DNA of 32,181 bases from Opitutaceae bacterium (lineage in GTDB: Bacteria; Verrucomicrobiota; Verrucomicrobiia; Opitutales; Opitutaceae), in contig JANYCF010000079.1 in assembly GCA_025360455.1 (NCBI GenBank), positions 1 to 32,181 on the forward strand, given 5' to 3'. Position numbers and translations under genes: made by a program. The notes below the pieces were generated by a model. That model made no database searches. It was given only the letters and a program-made list of their open reading frames with translations, and was not told where the DNA came from. Positions 21,797 through 30,367 of this stretch are shown here, piece after piece; the first letter of the stretch is position 1; the number at the start of each line of letters is the position of its first letter.

Positions 21797-24073
21797 ATGA
21801 TCAAAGATCCCCTCTGTGGCATGATGGTGGACGAAAAAACCGCGCTCCCGGCTGAGCGGGGGGGACAGACTTTCTACTTTTGCAGTGAACACTGCCGGCA
21901 GAAATTTCTGGTCGAGCCTGCCACTAAAAAACCGGCCGCGAAACCCGAGGGACCGGCCATCTATCTTTGTCCCATGCATCCCGAGGTGCAGCAAAATCAT
22001 CCCGGCGACTGCCCCCTCTGCGGCATGCCGCTCGAATTAAAATCTGTGATGGCGGGTGTCAACGCGGGCGAAACTGCCGAGCTACACGATCTGACGAGAC
22101 GCTTCTGGATCGGGGCGGGGCTGACGTTACCCGTGTTTATCCTGACGATGACTCACTTGATCCCGGCGCTAGCCCACCAGTCATGGGTGGATAGCCCCGC
22201 GGCGCGCTGGCTGCAATTTGCGCTCACCACCCCCGTTGTCTGGTGGGCGGGCTGGCCGTTTTTCCGCCGCGGCTGGCAGTCCGTCGTGACGCGTCATTTG
22301 AACATGTTTACGCTGATCGCCCTCGGCGTGGGTGCCGCCTTTGTCTTTAGCGCGGTGGTGATGCTCGCCCCCGGTATTTTTTCCCACCCGATGCAACACG
22401 AGGGAACAAGCGCGATCTACTTTGAAGCAGCGTCGGTCATCGTGGTGCTGGTGCTCCTTGGTCAGGTGCTCGAACTTCGGGCCCGAAACCGTACCGGCAG
22501 CGCCATCAAGGCGTTGCTCAACCTCGCCCCGCCCACCGCGCGTCAAGTCGCCCCGGGCGGCGATTATGAAGTCCCGCTCGACCAGGTGAAAATCGGGGAC
22601 AAATTGCGCGTGGTTCCCGGTGACAAAATTCCGGTGGATGGGGCCGTGATCGAAGGCCACTCCAATGTGGAAGAGTCCATGATCACCGGCGAACCGCTGC
22701 CCGTGGCCAAGGCTGTCGGTGACAAAGTGACGGGCGGCACCGTCAATGACTCCGGCAGTTTCGTGATGCGCGCCGAGCGGGTGGGCAGTGATACCTTGCT
22801 CGGGCAGATCGTGGCCATGGTGGCCGAGGCCCAGCGCAGCCGCGCTCCCATTCAAGGACTCGCCGATAAAGTCGCCGGCCTATTCGTGCCGGTGGTCCTC
22901 GCGGTTTCGGTCCTCACCTTCGTCCTCTGGCTTGGACTGGGGCCGGAGCCCAAGCTCACCCACGCGATCATGAATGCCGTCGCGGTCTTAATTATCGCCT
23001 GCCCCTGCGCCCTTGGCCTGGCGACGCCCATGTCCATCATGGTCGGCATCGGTCGCGGCGCCCAGGAAGGCGTGCTCGTGAAAAACGCCGAGGCCCTCGA
23101 ACGCTTGGAGAAAATCACCACGCTCGTCGTGGACAAGACGGGCACACTCACGGAAGGCAAACCGAAGCTCATGGACGTCCTGCCCTCCGACGGGTTTTCC
23201 GCCCAAGAATTTTTGTGTCTGGCCGCTTCCCTGGAGCAAAACAGTGAACACCCGCTCGCCACCGCCATTGTGCAGGGGGCGAAGGATCAGAGCATCCCGC
23301 TCGACGCGGTGAAAGACTTTCGGTCCGTGACGGCCGGCGGAGTATTCGGCACGGTTGCAGGTCGGGCGGTGCTGATCGGCAAACCGGAATTTCTCAAGCA
23401 CGAGAAGATCACGGGCTTGGAAACACTGGAAGCTTCGGCCGAAAAACTTCAGGAAACCGGCAAGACCGTGATGTTTGTCGCCATTGACGGCAAGCCGGCG
23501 GGCCTCCTCGCCGTCGCCGACCCGATCAAATCCACCACCGCTGAAGCAATCCACGAACTGCAGGCGCTGGGTCTGAAGATCGTCATGCTCACGGGCGACA
23601 ACCGCCGCACCGCCGCCACCGTGGCGAAGCAACTCGGCCTCACTGCCGTGGAAGCGGAAATCGAACCCGCCGGAAAAATCGCCTACGTGAAAAAATTGCG
23701 CGGGGAAGGCCAGAAGGTGGCGATGGCCGGCGACGGCATCAACGACGCGCCAGCCCTCAGTGCCGCCGACGTCGGCCTCGCCATGGGGACCGGCACCGAC
23801 GTGGCCATGCAGAGCGCGGGCATCACCCTCGTCCGGGGCGACCTTCGCGGCATCGCCCAAGCCATCCGGCTCAGCCGGGCCACGATGAGAAATATCCGGC
23901 AAAATTTATTCTTCGCCTTTCTCTACAACGCCCTGGGGATTCCGGTGGCGGCGGGCGTGCTCTATCCGTTTTTTGGTCTGCTGCTCAGTCCGATCATTGC
24001 CGGCGCCGCGATGAGCCTGAGTTCCGTCTCCGTCATCACCAACGCCCTGCGCCTGCGGAAAGTGAAATTATAG
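21797..24073 (+). CDS. copA: Copper-type P1B ATPase with YHS and metal-binding N-terminus
   Basis: A 758-residue inner-membrane ATPase expected to export Cu(I) or Ag(I). The N-terminus has a YHS domain (residues 3-40; [13 protein letters not shown] and [10 protein letters not shown]) and then a heavy-metal-binding Cys/His domain ([20 protein letters not shown], then GMPLE) instead of the usual HMA repeats. Core motifs: TGEP phosphatase loop, transmembrane CPC at 402-404, phosphorylated Asp446 in DKTGTLT, SEHPLA nucleotide-binding motif, and GDGINDAP with Asp646. Late membrane helices have FLYNALG and MSLSSVS, matching Cu(I) specificity. ATG 21797 gives the natural YHS start. The frame is open further upstream but there runs antisense-like through the hairpin and the preceding gene. 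Its neighbour is an exported Cys-rich protein. Confidence 0.93.
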   Translation: MIKDPLCGMMVDEKTALPAERGGQTFYFCSEHCRQKFLVEPATKKPAAKPEGPAIYLCPMHPEVQQNHPGDCPLCGMPLELKSVMAGVNAGETAELHDLTRRFWIGAGLTLPVFILTMTHLIPALAHQSWVDSPAARWLQFALTTPVVWWAGWPFFRRGWQSVVTRHLNMFTLIALGVGAAFVFSAVVMLAPGIFSHPMQHEGTSAIYFEAASVIVVLVLLGQVLELRARNRTGSAIKALLNLAPPTARQVAPGGDYEVPLDQVKIGDKLRVVPGDKIPVDGAVIEGHSNVEESMITGEPLPVAKAVGDKVTGGTVNDSGSFVMRAERVGSDTLLGQIVAMVAEAQRSRAPIQGLADKVAGLFVPVVLAVSVLTFVLWLGLGPEPKLTHAIMNAVAVLIIACPCALGLATPMSIMVGIGRGAQEGVLVKNAEALERLEKITTLVVDKTGTLTEGKPKLMDVLPSDGFSAQEFLCLAASLEQNSEHPLATAIVQGAKDQSIPLDAVKDFRSVTAGGVFGTVAGRAVLIGKPEFLKHEKITGLETLEASAEKLQETGKTVMFVAIDGKPAGLLAVADPIKSTTAEAIHELQALGLKIVMLTGDNRRTAATVAKQLGLTAVEAEIEPAGKIAYVKKLRGEGQKVAMAGDGINDAPALSAADVGLAMGTGTDVAMQSAGITLVRGDLRGIAQAIRLSRATMRNIRQNLFFAFLYNALGIPVAAGVLYPFFGLLLSPIIAGAAMSLSSVSVITNALRLRKVKL

Positions 24074-24107
24074 AAGAGGGAACAGGTCCGTTGCGGGGCT
24101 CCCCATC

Positions 24108-24305
24108 ATAAGCGCTAACTTAGTATTACTTGGTCGCGCAAATACAGGGAGAATGTCTCTGGTTGCGGTCCGGAGTAGCGGCAGGCGTCCCTGCCTGCCG
24201 GGAGGGTCGCACTCACCTCCGAGCCCACAGCGGCGGCCTGTGGCTACTCTAGCCAGATCAACGCCCCTCTAAAAACGAACAATCCTGCGCTCAGTTAGCG
24301 CCTAT
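24108..24305. mobile_element. MITE-like element carrying a GTAG REP pair
   Basis: Terminal inverted repeats ATAAGCGCTAACT (24108-24120) and AGTTAGCGCCTAT (24293-24305) match at 12 of 13 bases. A complete GTAG pair (24175-24247) sits in the middle. No coding capacity is seen and no clear target-site duplication is visible, so mobility is inferred from structure alone. Confidence 0.45.
24175..24247. repeat. GTAG REP pair inside the MITE-like element
   Basis: Starts GTAGCGGCAGGCGTCCCTGC at 24175 and ends CAGCGGCGGCCTGTGGCTAC at 24247. The left stem CGGCAGGC-GTCCCT-GCCTGCCG is perfect. This copy is in the opposite orientation to those at 15190 and 19187. Confidence 0.65.
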
Positions 24306-24385
24306 AAAACCCCCATGGGAGGATCGCCAGCGAAGTAGCGTTATACCCCATGCCCGAGGACGATCGGATCGCCTATAGTATCATG

Positions 24386-24405
24386 CTCCGGTGCGTTTTC
24401 CGGAG
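24386..24405 (+). promoter_or_regulatory. Leader hairpin before the YXWGXW-repeat gene
   Basis: CTCCGG (24386-24391) and CCGGAG (24400-24405) form a perfect 6-bp stem with an 8-base loop, ending 14 bases before the ATG at 24420. It covers the position where a ribosome site would be, and may restrict or tune initiation. Confidence 0.3.
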
Positions 24406-24419
24406 TAACCCATATCGTT

Positions 24420-26531
24420 ATGCCAGCCTCCATTTTTTTCTTAAATAGCAGCAGGATTAACTTTGCCCGCCACCCATCCTCTGGCTTGCTCGCCGCAATA
24501 GTGATTGTGATCCTTGGCCTCGGCGGGTTCGTGGCTAACGGTCGGGCCGACCCATCCGATGCCGATGCACCCGGAACCCAAGTGCTCACACGCGGACCGG
24601 TGCACGAGGCCTTTGCGGGAATCATTTCCTACGATCCTGAGCCCGGAGTCGTGGTGGCAAAAGCACCGCCCGAGCTCATTGAGGAAGTCCCGCCCGAGGA
24701 AAGGCCGGAAGGAGACAACGTCGCCTGGATTCCCGGCTACTGGGCTTGGGATGATGAGCGGAACGATTTTCTTTGGATGAGCGGCACTTGGCGCGCGCTG
24801 CCACCCGGCCGCGCATGGATGGCCGGCTACTGGACGCAAACCCCGCAAGGCCACCAGTGGATTTCCGGCTATTGGGCCGACGACGCCACCACGGATACGA
24901 CCTACCTGCCCGCTCCGCCCAGCTCAGTGGAAACAGGGCCCAACCTTGAAGCGCCATCGTCGGACTATGGTTGGACGCCGGGCTGCTGGCTCTGGTATCA
25001 CGGGCACTACGCGTGGCGCCCCGGGTATTGGACGGAAGGCCGGGCCGATTGGGACTGGATCCCCGCCCACTATGTTTGGACGCCGCGGGGATACATTTTT
25101 GTCGATGGCTTTTGGGATTACTCGGTGGAACGGCGCGGTATTCTCTTCGCCCCCGTGTATTTTGAAACGAGTGTTTATTCGCGGCGCGACTACCACTATT
25201 CGCCCACCATCGTGATCGGGCTGTCGGTATTTTCCGACCATCTCTTTCTGCGGCCGCGCTACCAGCATTACTACTTTGGCGATTACTACGCCTCGAACTA
25301 TGAAGAAAGCGGCATCTATGCCTCGTTCTCATTTCAATCGGGCCGCCACGGGTATGATCCGTTTTATTCGCGCCAGCGCTGGGCGCATCGCGATGACCGG
25401 GCTTGGGAGCATCAGGTGGCTGCGTCCTACCAGTATCGCCGCGACCATGAATCCGCACGGCCGCCACGGACTTGGTCCGCCCAGATAAAAATCGATACCC
25501 GCTCGCCCGAAGCCGCGCAAAATCACGTGCAGGTGGCCGTGTCCATCGATCAACTGACCAAGAGCAAAGACGGCCCCCTGCGCTTTCAACCGGTGGCCCG
25601 GGGCGAAAGAAAACAAATCGTGCAGCGCGGTCAGGAAGTTCAAAAATCCCGCGAGCAACGGCGTTCGGTGGAAAACACGCAGGTGAGTCCGTCAGTCTCG
25701 GCACCGGGCATCGCCGTTGAACCGGCGAAGGTGCAACTGCCCCGCTCCCCGATTGTGGCGAAACCCGCCAATCGACTGGGCAGAAACCAAGCCCCGCCCA
25801 AAATCCAGCAGCCGCCCAAACCCGAACAAAAATCCGAACCAAAAACCGAAACACCCGGTCGCCGGTCACATGAGGACCGGAACACGACCCCACCACCATC
25901 GCACCCATCCGAGCCCAAAATAAAATCCGGACCGGCACGATCCGACCCGGCACCTGCCGAGCGCCAGGTCCAACCTGCCAACGACCCGGCCGCGAACGCC
26001 GAGAAAAAATCCCAGCGGGATGCCAGAGTGCAGGAGCAAAAAAACCGGCAGAATGCCGAACGCCAAACCCAGGCCGAGGCGGTCAAGAATCAGCAAGAAT
26101 CGAAACGCCATGCCCGGGACCTGGACAACCAAGCCCGGCAAGAGTCGGAGCAGCGCGCCAAGGACGCCGGCCAAAAGAATCAGGAAAATTCCCGGCGAAA
26201 CGACAGGGAGCGCGCACAGCAGGCGCAGCAGGAATCCGAACGGCAGACCAGAGCCGCAGAGACCCGCAAAGCAGAAGAAGCCCAGCAACGCACGCGCGAG
26301 TCGGAAAACAAAGCCCAACAGGACGCGGAACAAAACGCGCAGGTCACTGCCCTGCGAGCCCAGGAAGAAGCCCTGAGAAAAGCGGAACAACAGGCGCGCA
26401 ATGAATCCGGCCCAGCCGAAAGAAAAGCCGCGCCCACCGCCAACCCAGCGGCGGCCCACCCGCCGAAAAAGGACCAGAGAAAAGAAGAAAAAAGAAAGCA
26501 ACCCCCGGCAGAAGATCCACCGTCCCCGTAA
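24420..26531 (+). CDS. Exported YXWGXW-repeat protein with long charged tail
   Basis: A 703-residue protein. An N-terminal hydrophobic segment (LLAAIVIVILGLGGFVANG, about 23-41) acts as signal peptide with likely cleavage near NGRA-DPS. Residues about 100-260 hold Trp/Tyr-rich repeats of the YXWGXW/WXXGXW type: WIPGYWAWDD, WMSGTW, WMAGYW, WISGYW, WTPGCW, WRPGYW, and a diverged FVDGFW. Residues about 390-703 are disordered and extremely rich in Lys, Arg, Gln, Glu, Asn and Ala, with a long coiled-coil-like stretch (RNDRERAQQAQQESERQTRA and onward). Repeat proteins of this type are exported and have no established function. A cell-wall or extracellular-matrix role is inferred. The AI-2E-family gene begins 38 bases after its stop. 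Confidence 0.8.
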   Translation: MPASIFFLNSSRINFARHPSSGLLAAIVIVILGLGGFVANGRADPSDADAPGTQVLTRGPVHEAFAGIISYDPEPGVVVAKAPPELIEEVPPEERPEGDNVAWIPGYWAWDDERNDFLWMSGTWRALPPGRAWMAGYWTQTPQGHQWISGYWADDATTDTTYLPAPPSSVETGPNLEAPSSDYGWTPGCWLWYHGHYAWRPGYWTEGRADWDWIPAHYVWTPRGYIFVDGFWDYSVERRGILFAPVYFETSVYSRRDYHYSPTIVIGLSVFSDHLFLRPRYQHYYFGDYYASNYEESGIYASFSFQSGRHGYDPFYSRQRWAHRDDRAWEHQVAASYQYRRDHESARPPRTWSAQIKIDTRSPEAAQNHVQVAVSIDQLTKSKDGPLRFQPVARGERKQIVQRGQEVQKSREQRRSVENTQVSPSVSAPGIAVEPAKVQLPRSPIVAKPANRLGRNQAPPKIQQPPKPEQKSEPKTETPGRRSHEDRNTTPPPSHPSEPKIKSGPARSDPAPAERQVQPANDPAANAEKKSQRDARVQEQKNRQNAERQTQAEAVKNQQESKRHARDLDNQARQESEQRAKDAGQKNQENSRRNDRERAQQAQQESERQTRAAETRKAEEAQQRTRESENKAQQDAEQNAQVTALRAQEEALRKAEQQARNESGPAERKAAPTANPAAAHPPKKDQRKEEKRKQPPAEDPPSP

Positions 26532-26569
26532 GCGCAACCACCCGCATCCAAAACGGCCCGCCTGAAATT

Positions 26570-27715
26570 ATGGATCATCACCTGACAATCCAGCCCCCTG
26601 CCGATGGCGCCGAATCAACCGAAGCCACGGCACCGGTCGACATCGGGCTGTTCTCCGCCTTTTTCGCCAGAAACACGCCGCCTCTCATCGTTCTGGCGGC
26701 CCTCGGCACCATAGCCTTTTTCTATTTTGCCCGGCCGGTACTGTTGCCTTTCTTTCTCGCCTGCTTCGCCGGCATGGCCTTGAAACCGTTTATCGGCTGG
26801 TTGTCCCGCTACCACCTTCCAACGGCACTCGCGGCCGCAGTCGTCCTTTGTGTTTTGATGGCGGTCATCGTCATCGGCTTCGTCAAGCTGGGTCGTCCCG
26901 CCCTGCAATGGGCCGATGAAGCGCCCGAGCATATCACCGAATTACGGCAACGGGTGAAAAAGATTTTTCCGCGCATCGGCAACCTCAACGAGGCGGCAGA
27001 AGCCGTGAGCGATCTCGGCGCCACGTCGGAAGAAAAAAAGGCGGAGCAAAAAAAAGCCCCGGTCGTCGCGGTCAAAGTCAGCAACAGCGGCAACTCCATC
27101 CTGAATTGGACCGGCACCCTCCTCGTGGGCATCGGCGAGACCTTGGTGCTGATTTACCTGTTGCTGGCTTCGGGGGATCTGTTCGCGCAAAAGCTCGTTC
27201 ACTTGATGCCGACCTGGCGCGACAAAAAGCGCGCGGTGGAGATCAACCGCGAGATCCAGCATAATATCTCGCACTACCTTTTTTCGGTTACGCTCATCAA
27301 TCTGGGCCTCGGCATCGTCGCCGGCACCGGCCTTTACTTCATGGGCGTGCCGAACGCCGCCATGTGGGGCCTCGTGCTGGCGATCCTGAATTATGTGCCC
27401 TACTTCGGACCCATTGTCGGGGTCACGCTGCTGGCCACCGTGGGGGTTCTCTCGTTCGATACGCTGTCCCGTGGCCTGCTTCCACCCGGCTGGTATCTGC
27501 TCCTTCATCTGCTGGAAGCAAACTTCATCACGCCGGTATTGCTGGGCCGCCGGTTCACGCTGAATCCCGTGGTTATTTTTGTTTCGCTGATTTTCTGGAC
27601 CTGGCTCTGGGGCGGGCCGGGCGCGTTGTTGTCGGTGCCGATCCTCGTCTCGATCAAGGTCGTCTGTGATCGAGTCCCCACCCTTGCGCCCGTCAGCGAA
27701 CTGCTCACGAGCTGA
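26570..27715 (+). CDS. AI-2E/PerM family membrane transporter
   Basis: A 381-residue polytopic inner-membrane protein of the AI-2E (UPF0118/PerM) family. Members include proposed quorum-signal exporters and Na+/H+ antiporters, so the substrate cannot be read from sequence. Features: about seven to eight membrane segments (for example PLIVLAALGTIAFFYFARPV and LFSVTLINLGLGIVAGTGLY), a charged Lys/Glu-rich loop (about 145-165), and the conserved C-terminal signature NYVPYFGPIVG, then EANFITPVLLGRRFTLNPVV and WGGPGALLSVPIL. It lies 38 bases after the YXWGXW-repeat gene and 19 bases before the zinc-ribbon/PH gene, suggesting one transcript. Confidence 0.88.
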   Translation: MDHHLTIQPPADGAESTEATAPVDIGLFSAFFARNTPPLIVLAALGTIAFFYFARPVLLPFFLACFAGMALKPFIGWLSRYHLPTALAAAVVLCVLMAVIVIGFVKLGRPALQWADEAPEHITELRQRVKKIFPRIGNLNEAAEAVSDLGATSEEKKAEQKKAPVVAVKVSNSGNSILNWTGTLLVGIGETLVLIYLLLASGDLFAQKLVHLMPTWRDKKRAVEINREIQHNISHYLFSVTLINLGLGIVAGTGLYFMGVPNAAMWGLVLAILNYVPYFGPIVGVTLLATVGVLSFDTLSRGLLPPGWYLLLHLLEANFITPVLLGRRFTLNPVVIFVSLIFWTWLWGGPGALLSVPILVSIKVVCDRVPTLAPVSELLTS

Positions 27716-27734
27716 GCCGGACTGCCCAACCTTT

Positions 27735-28427
27735 ATGAACCCGATCCAATTCGAATGCCCTTATTGCCATGAAGTCATCACCGGCGAAGACTCACAGTAC
27801 GGCCAGCGCGTGACCTGCGGAAAATGTCACGCCACGATTGTCGTGCCACTCGCCCCCACCGGTCCGGAACCGCTGACCGCCCGGTTGATTCCAAATCAGG
27901 TGGGCCGCGTGCCCTTCGCTCCGGATGCCGCCGGGGAGGAATCCGACATTTTCAATCTGTCTCCGGTCGCACGGGCTTTTTCTGGCCAGATTTTGCTCGG
28001 ATTGATTTTTCTCGGGCTGGGCATTGGTCTTGAGATCTACGCTCAGGATTACACCTGGGCGCCTCCTGCGGCTCTGGCAACGCTGGCGCTCGGTGTACTC
28101 GTGTTGCTGCTGGTCTGGATCAGAATGAAATCCTGCCACTATCGCCTGACTTCCCAACGGTTGTTTGTCCGGCGCGGGTGGCTGGCCAAGCATGTGGATG
28201 AACTGGAATTGTACCGGGTGAAAGATGTGGTGGTGGACCAAGGTATCCTGCAACGGATGCTGGGCTTCGGCACCATCCTGGTGTTGGCCGACGATGACAC
28301 CACTCCGCGCTTGGCGCTGGTCGACATCCCAAGTCCGACAAAATTCAAGGAGATGATCAGAACCCAGTATCGCGCCGCCCGCCAGCGGGAGGGCGTCCGT
28401 CCCACTGAATTCATGCACTCACCCTGA
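27735..28427 (+). CDS. Zinc-ribbon plus PH-domain membrane protein
   Basis: A 230-residue protein. Residues 6-38 form a zinc ribbon with Cys8, Cys11, Cys28 and Cys31 (FECPYCHEV and VTCGKCHATI). Two membrane segments follow (about 99-119, ILLGLIFLGLGIGLEIY, and about 122-142, AALATLALGVLVLLLVWI). Then comes a bacterial PH (bPH2/YdbT-like) domain: YRLTSQRLFVRRGWLAKHVD, ELYRVKDVVVDQGILQRMLG and GTILVLADDDTTP. ATG 27735 gives the zinc ribbon at the N-terminus and lies 19 bases after the preceding stop. The PH domain probably faces the cytoplasm next to the membrane. The zinc ribbon fusion is uncommon for a bPH2 protein and suggests a regulatory or scaffolding role, which is inferred. Confidence 0.78.
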   Translation: MNPIQFECPYCHEVITGEDSQYGQRVTCGKCHATIVVPLAPTGPEPLTARLIPNQVGRVPFAPDAAGEESDIFNLSPVARAFSGQILLGLIFLGLGIGLEIYAQDYTWAPPAALATLALGVLVLLLVWIRMKSCHYRLTSQRLFVRRGWLAKHVDELELYRVKDVVVDQGILQRMLGFGTILVLADDDTTPRLALVDIPSPTKFKEMIRTQYRAARQREGVRPTEFMHSP

Positions 28428-28502
28428 GCGGTAATGATGCGGTGGAAGACGGCCTGTCCGTTTAACTCGCAATCCACCCGCCCACCTTCACTGTTCACCT
28501 CC

Positions 28503-29978
28503 ATGATGACTTCCGTTGGCCACCAGTCGCGCGCCCTCTTGCAAGATATCGCCCGCCGGGTGATGATCGCACGGGGTCTCGCCCCCGAATTCACACCCGC
28601 GGCGCTGGCCGAACTCGAAGCGATTCGCGCCCCGGCATCGGCGAGTGACACCGCTGCGCGCGATTTGCGTTCGCTGCTCTGGTGCTCGATCGACAACGAT
28701 GACTCGCGCGACCTCGACCAACTCTCCGTGGCCGAGGCCATGCCGGCTGGCGCGACCAAAATCCTCGTCGCCATCGCCGATGTGTCCGCCCTCGTCCCGC
28801 CGGGCTCGGCCATCGATGCGCATGCGCGGCAAAACACGACCTCGGTCTACACCGCCGCCCGGATTTTTCCGATGTTGCCGGAAAAACTTTCCACCGATCT
28901 CACTTCGCTCAATTTCGCCGGCGACCGCCTCGCCCTCGTCATCGAAATGGTTTTTGCCCCCGACGGTTCGCTCGCCACTTCCGCCCTCTATCAGGCGATG
29001 GTGCGCAATCACGCGAAGCTCGCCTACAACAGCGTGGCGGTCTGGCTCGACGGCACCGCGCCCGTGCCGCCGGCCATCAGCGCCGTCGCCGGCCTCGCCG
29101 ATAACATCCGGCTCCAGCATCGTGTCGCCAGCCAACTCGCCGCGCTGCGCCATCAGCACGGCGCACTCTCGCTCGAGACGCCCCAAGCCCGCCCGGTATT
29201 TGAGGGCGCGGTCCTCACCGGCCTGGCAGCGGACACCACCAACTCGGCCAAGCGCCTCATTGAGGATCTGATGATCGCATCCAACGGCGTGACCGCGCGC
29301 TATCTGGCCGACAAAAAATTCCCCTCGATCCGGCGCGTCGTGCGCATCCCCAAATACTGGGACCGGATCGTGGAACTCGCGGCCGCGCACCGCGGGACCC
29401 TGCCACCCGCACCCGACGCCAGGGCGCTCGAACAATTTCTGATCGCGGCCAAAGATGCCGATCCGGTGGGTTTCCCCGATCTCTCGCTCAGCGTCATCAA
29501 GCTGATGGGCGCCGGCGAATACGTCTTTGAGCTTCCCGGTGGCGCGGTGGCCGGGCACTTCGGCCTCGCTGTCCGGGACTATGCCCACTCGACGGCGCCG
29601 AACCGGCGTTTTCCCGATGTGATCACGCAGCGGTTACTCAAGGCGGCGATGGCGGGCCGTCCCCCGCCCTATGCGAATGAAGAGCTGGCCGCGCTCGCCA
29701 AACACTGCACCGGGCAGGAAGACGCCGCCAAGAAAGTGGAACGTCAGGTCGGAAAATCCGCCGCCGCCATGCTGCTCGGCACGAGCGTCGGCCAGCAGTT
29801 CGACGCCATCGTCACCGGCGCATCCGACAAAGGCGTCTGGGTTCGCATCCCGCAGCCTCCCGTCGAAGGGAAACTGGAGAGCGGTCGCGCCGGCCTCCGC
29901 GTGGGCGACCGTCTGCGCGTGCAACTGGTGCGCACGGATGTGGAGGACGGTTTCATCGACTTCAGGGGCGTGGCCTAG
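28503..29978 (+). CDS. Compact RNB-domain ribonuclease (RNase II/R family)
   Basis: A 491-residue 3'-5' exoribonuclease-like protein. The N-terminus is short and lacks obvious cold-shock domains, so the RNB domain starts almost immediately. Catalytic Asp cluster: Asp64, Asp70 and Asp72 in IDNDDSRDLDQ. The fourth Asp of E. coli RNase II (Asp210) is Gln73 here. The RNB arginine region is HSTAPNRRFPDVITQR (Asn367-Arg368-Arg369). LIEDLMIASNGVTARYL is also typical. The C-terminal about 75 residues form an S1-like beta domain (FDAIVTGASDKGVWVRIPQP and onward). Start 28503 is chosen because the upstream frame to 28434 reads low-complexity sequence. It is followed 19 bases later by the glutaredoxin gene. 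Confidence 0.85.
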   Translation: MMTSVGHQSRALLQDIARRVMIARGLAPEFTPAALAELEAIRAPASASDTAARDLRSLLWCSIDNDDSRDLDQLSVAEAMPAGATKILVAIADVSALVPPGSAIDAHARQNTTSVYTAARIFPMLPEKLSTDLTSLNFAGDRLALVIEMVFAPDGSLATSALYQAMVRNHAKLAYNSVAVWLDGTAPVPPAISAVAGLADNIRLQHRVASQLAALRHQHGALSLETPQARPVFEGAVLTGLAADTTNSAKRLIEDLMIASNGVTARYLADKKFPSIRRVVRIPKYWDRIVELAAAHRGTLPPAPDARALEQFLIAAKDADPVGFPDLSLSVIKLMGAGEYVFELPGGAVAGHFGLAVRDYAHSTAPNRRFPDVITQRLLKAAMAGRPPPYANEELAALAKHCTGQEDAAKKVERQVGKSAAAMLLGTSVGQQFDAIVTGASDKGVWVRIPQPPVEGKLESGRAGLRVGDRLRVQLVRTDVEDGFIDFRGVA

Positions 29979-29997
29979 CGCGCGGTCCACTCTTCTC

Positions 29998-30261
29998 ATG
30001 CCTACTGAACTTCCTCTCCTTTACGTCAAGACCGGCTGCCCTTGGTGCACCGAGGTCATCGGCTTTCTTTCCGAACAGGGCATCGGGTATCGGGAGATAA
30101 ACGTCAGCGAGAATTCCACGGCCCTCTCCGATATGCAGCGGATCTCGCAGCAAACCAAGGCGCCGGTCCTCGACTGGCATGGCAAAATCCTGGCTGACTT
30201 CGGCGTCGAGGAACTGAAGCCCTTCCTGCAGGCGCAAAATGTGAAATTCGAAGATAGCTGA
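29998..30261 (+). CDS. Glutaredoxin-like thiol protein
   Basis: An 87-residue thioredoxin-fold protein with active site CPWC at 14-17 and a cis-Pro motif (KAPV) near residue 56, both typical of glutaredoxins. Expected role: glutathione- or thioredoxin-dependent disulfide exchange in the cytoplasm. CPWC rather than CPYC is seen in some glutaredoxins. ATG 29998 gives the normal short N-terminus. A longer in-frame start far upstream overlaps the RNase gene and is not credible. It sits between the RNB ribonuclease and the PPK2 gene on the same strand. Confidence 0.88.
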   Translation: MPTELPLLYVKTGCPWCTEVIGFLSEQGIGYREINVSENSTALSDMQRISQQTKAPVLDWHGKILADFGVEELKPFLQAQNVKFEDS

Positions 30262-30367
30262 CCTAACAGCCGGAAGGGTGGCAGCCATGCTCCCCGGCGA
30301 ATTCGAAGGCGGCGCCCGTTCAGGGCCATGATTGCCTTCATGTGCAGTTCGCCCATAAACCTCCCTT

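Larger units (their letters stand above)
24074..24419. other. Gap with a nested repeat element and a leader hairpin
   Basis: About 350 bases mostly occupied by the 198-base element at 24108-24305. The remaining 110 bases before the next start contain TATAGTAT at about 24374-24381, which could be a -10 region, and a hairpin at 24386-24405. Confidence 0.5.

Noticed and set aside
22988-23902. 304-residue leftward frame
   Set aside because: It is antisense to the ATPase core with its CPC, DKTGT and GDGIND motifs.
28488-29588. 366-residue leftward frame
   Set aside because: It is antisense to the RNB domain and shows only Gly/Arg-rich shadow composition.
30021-30356. 111-residue leftward frame preceded by AAGGGAGG
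   Set aside because: The ribosome-site-like sequence is attractive, but the frame runs antisense through the whole glutaredoxin gene and encodes no recognisable protein.
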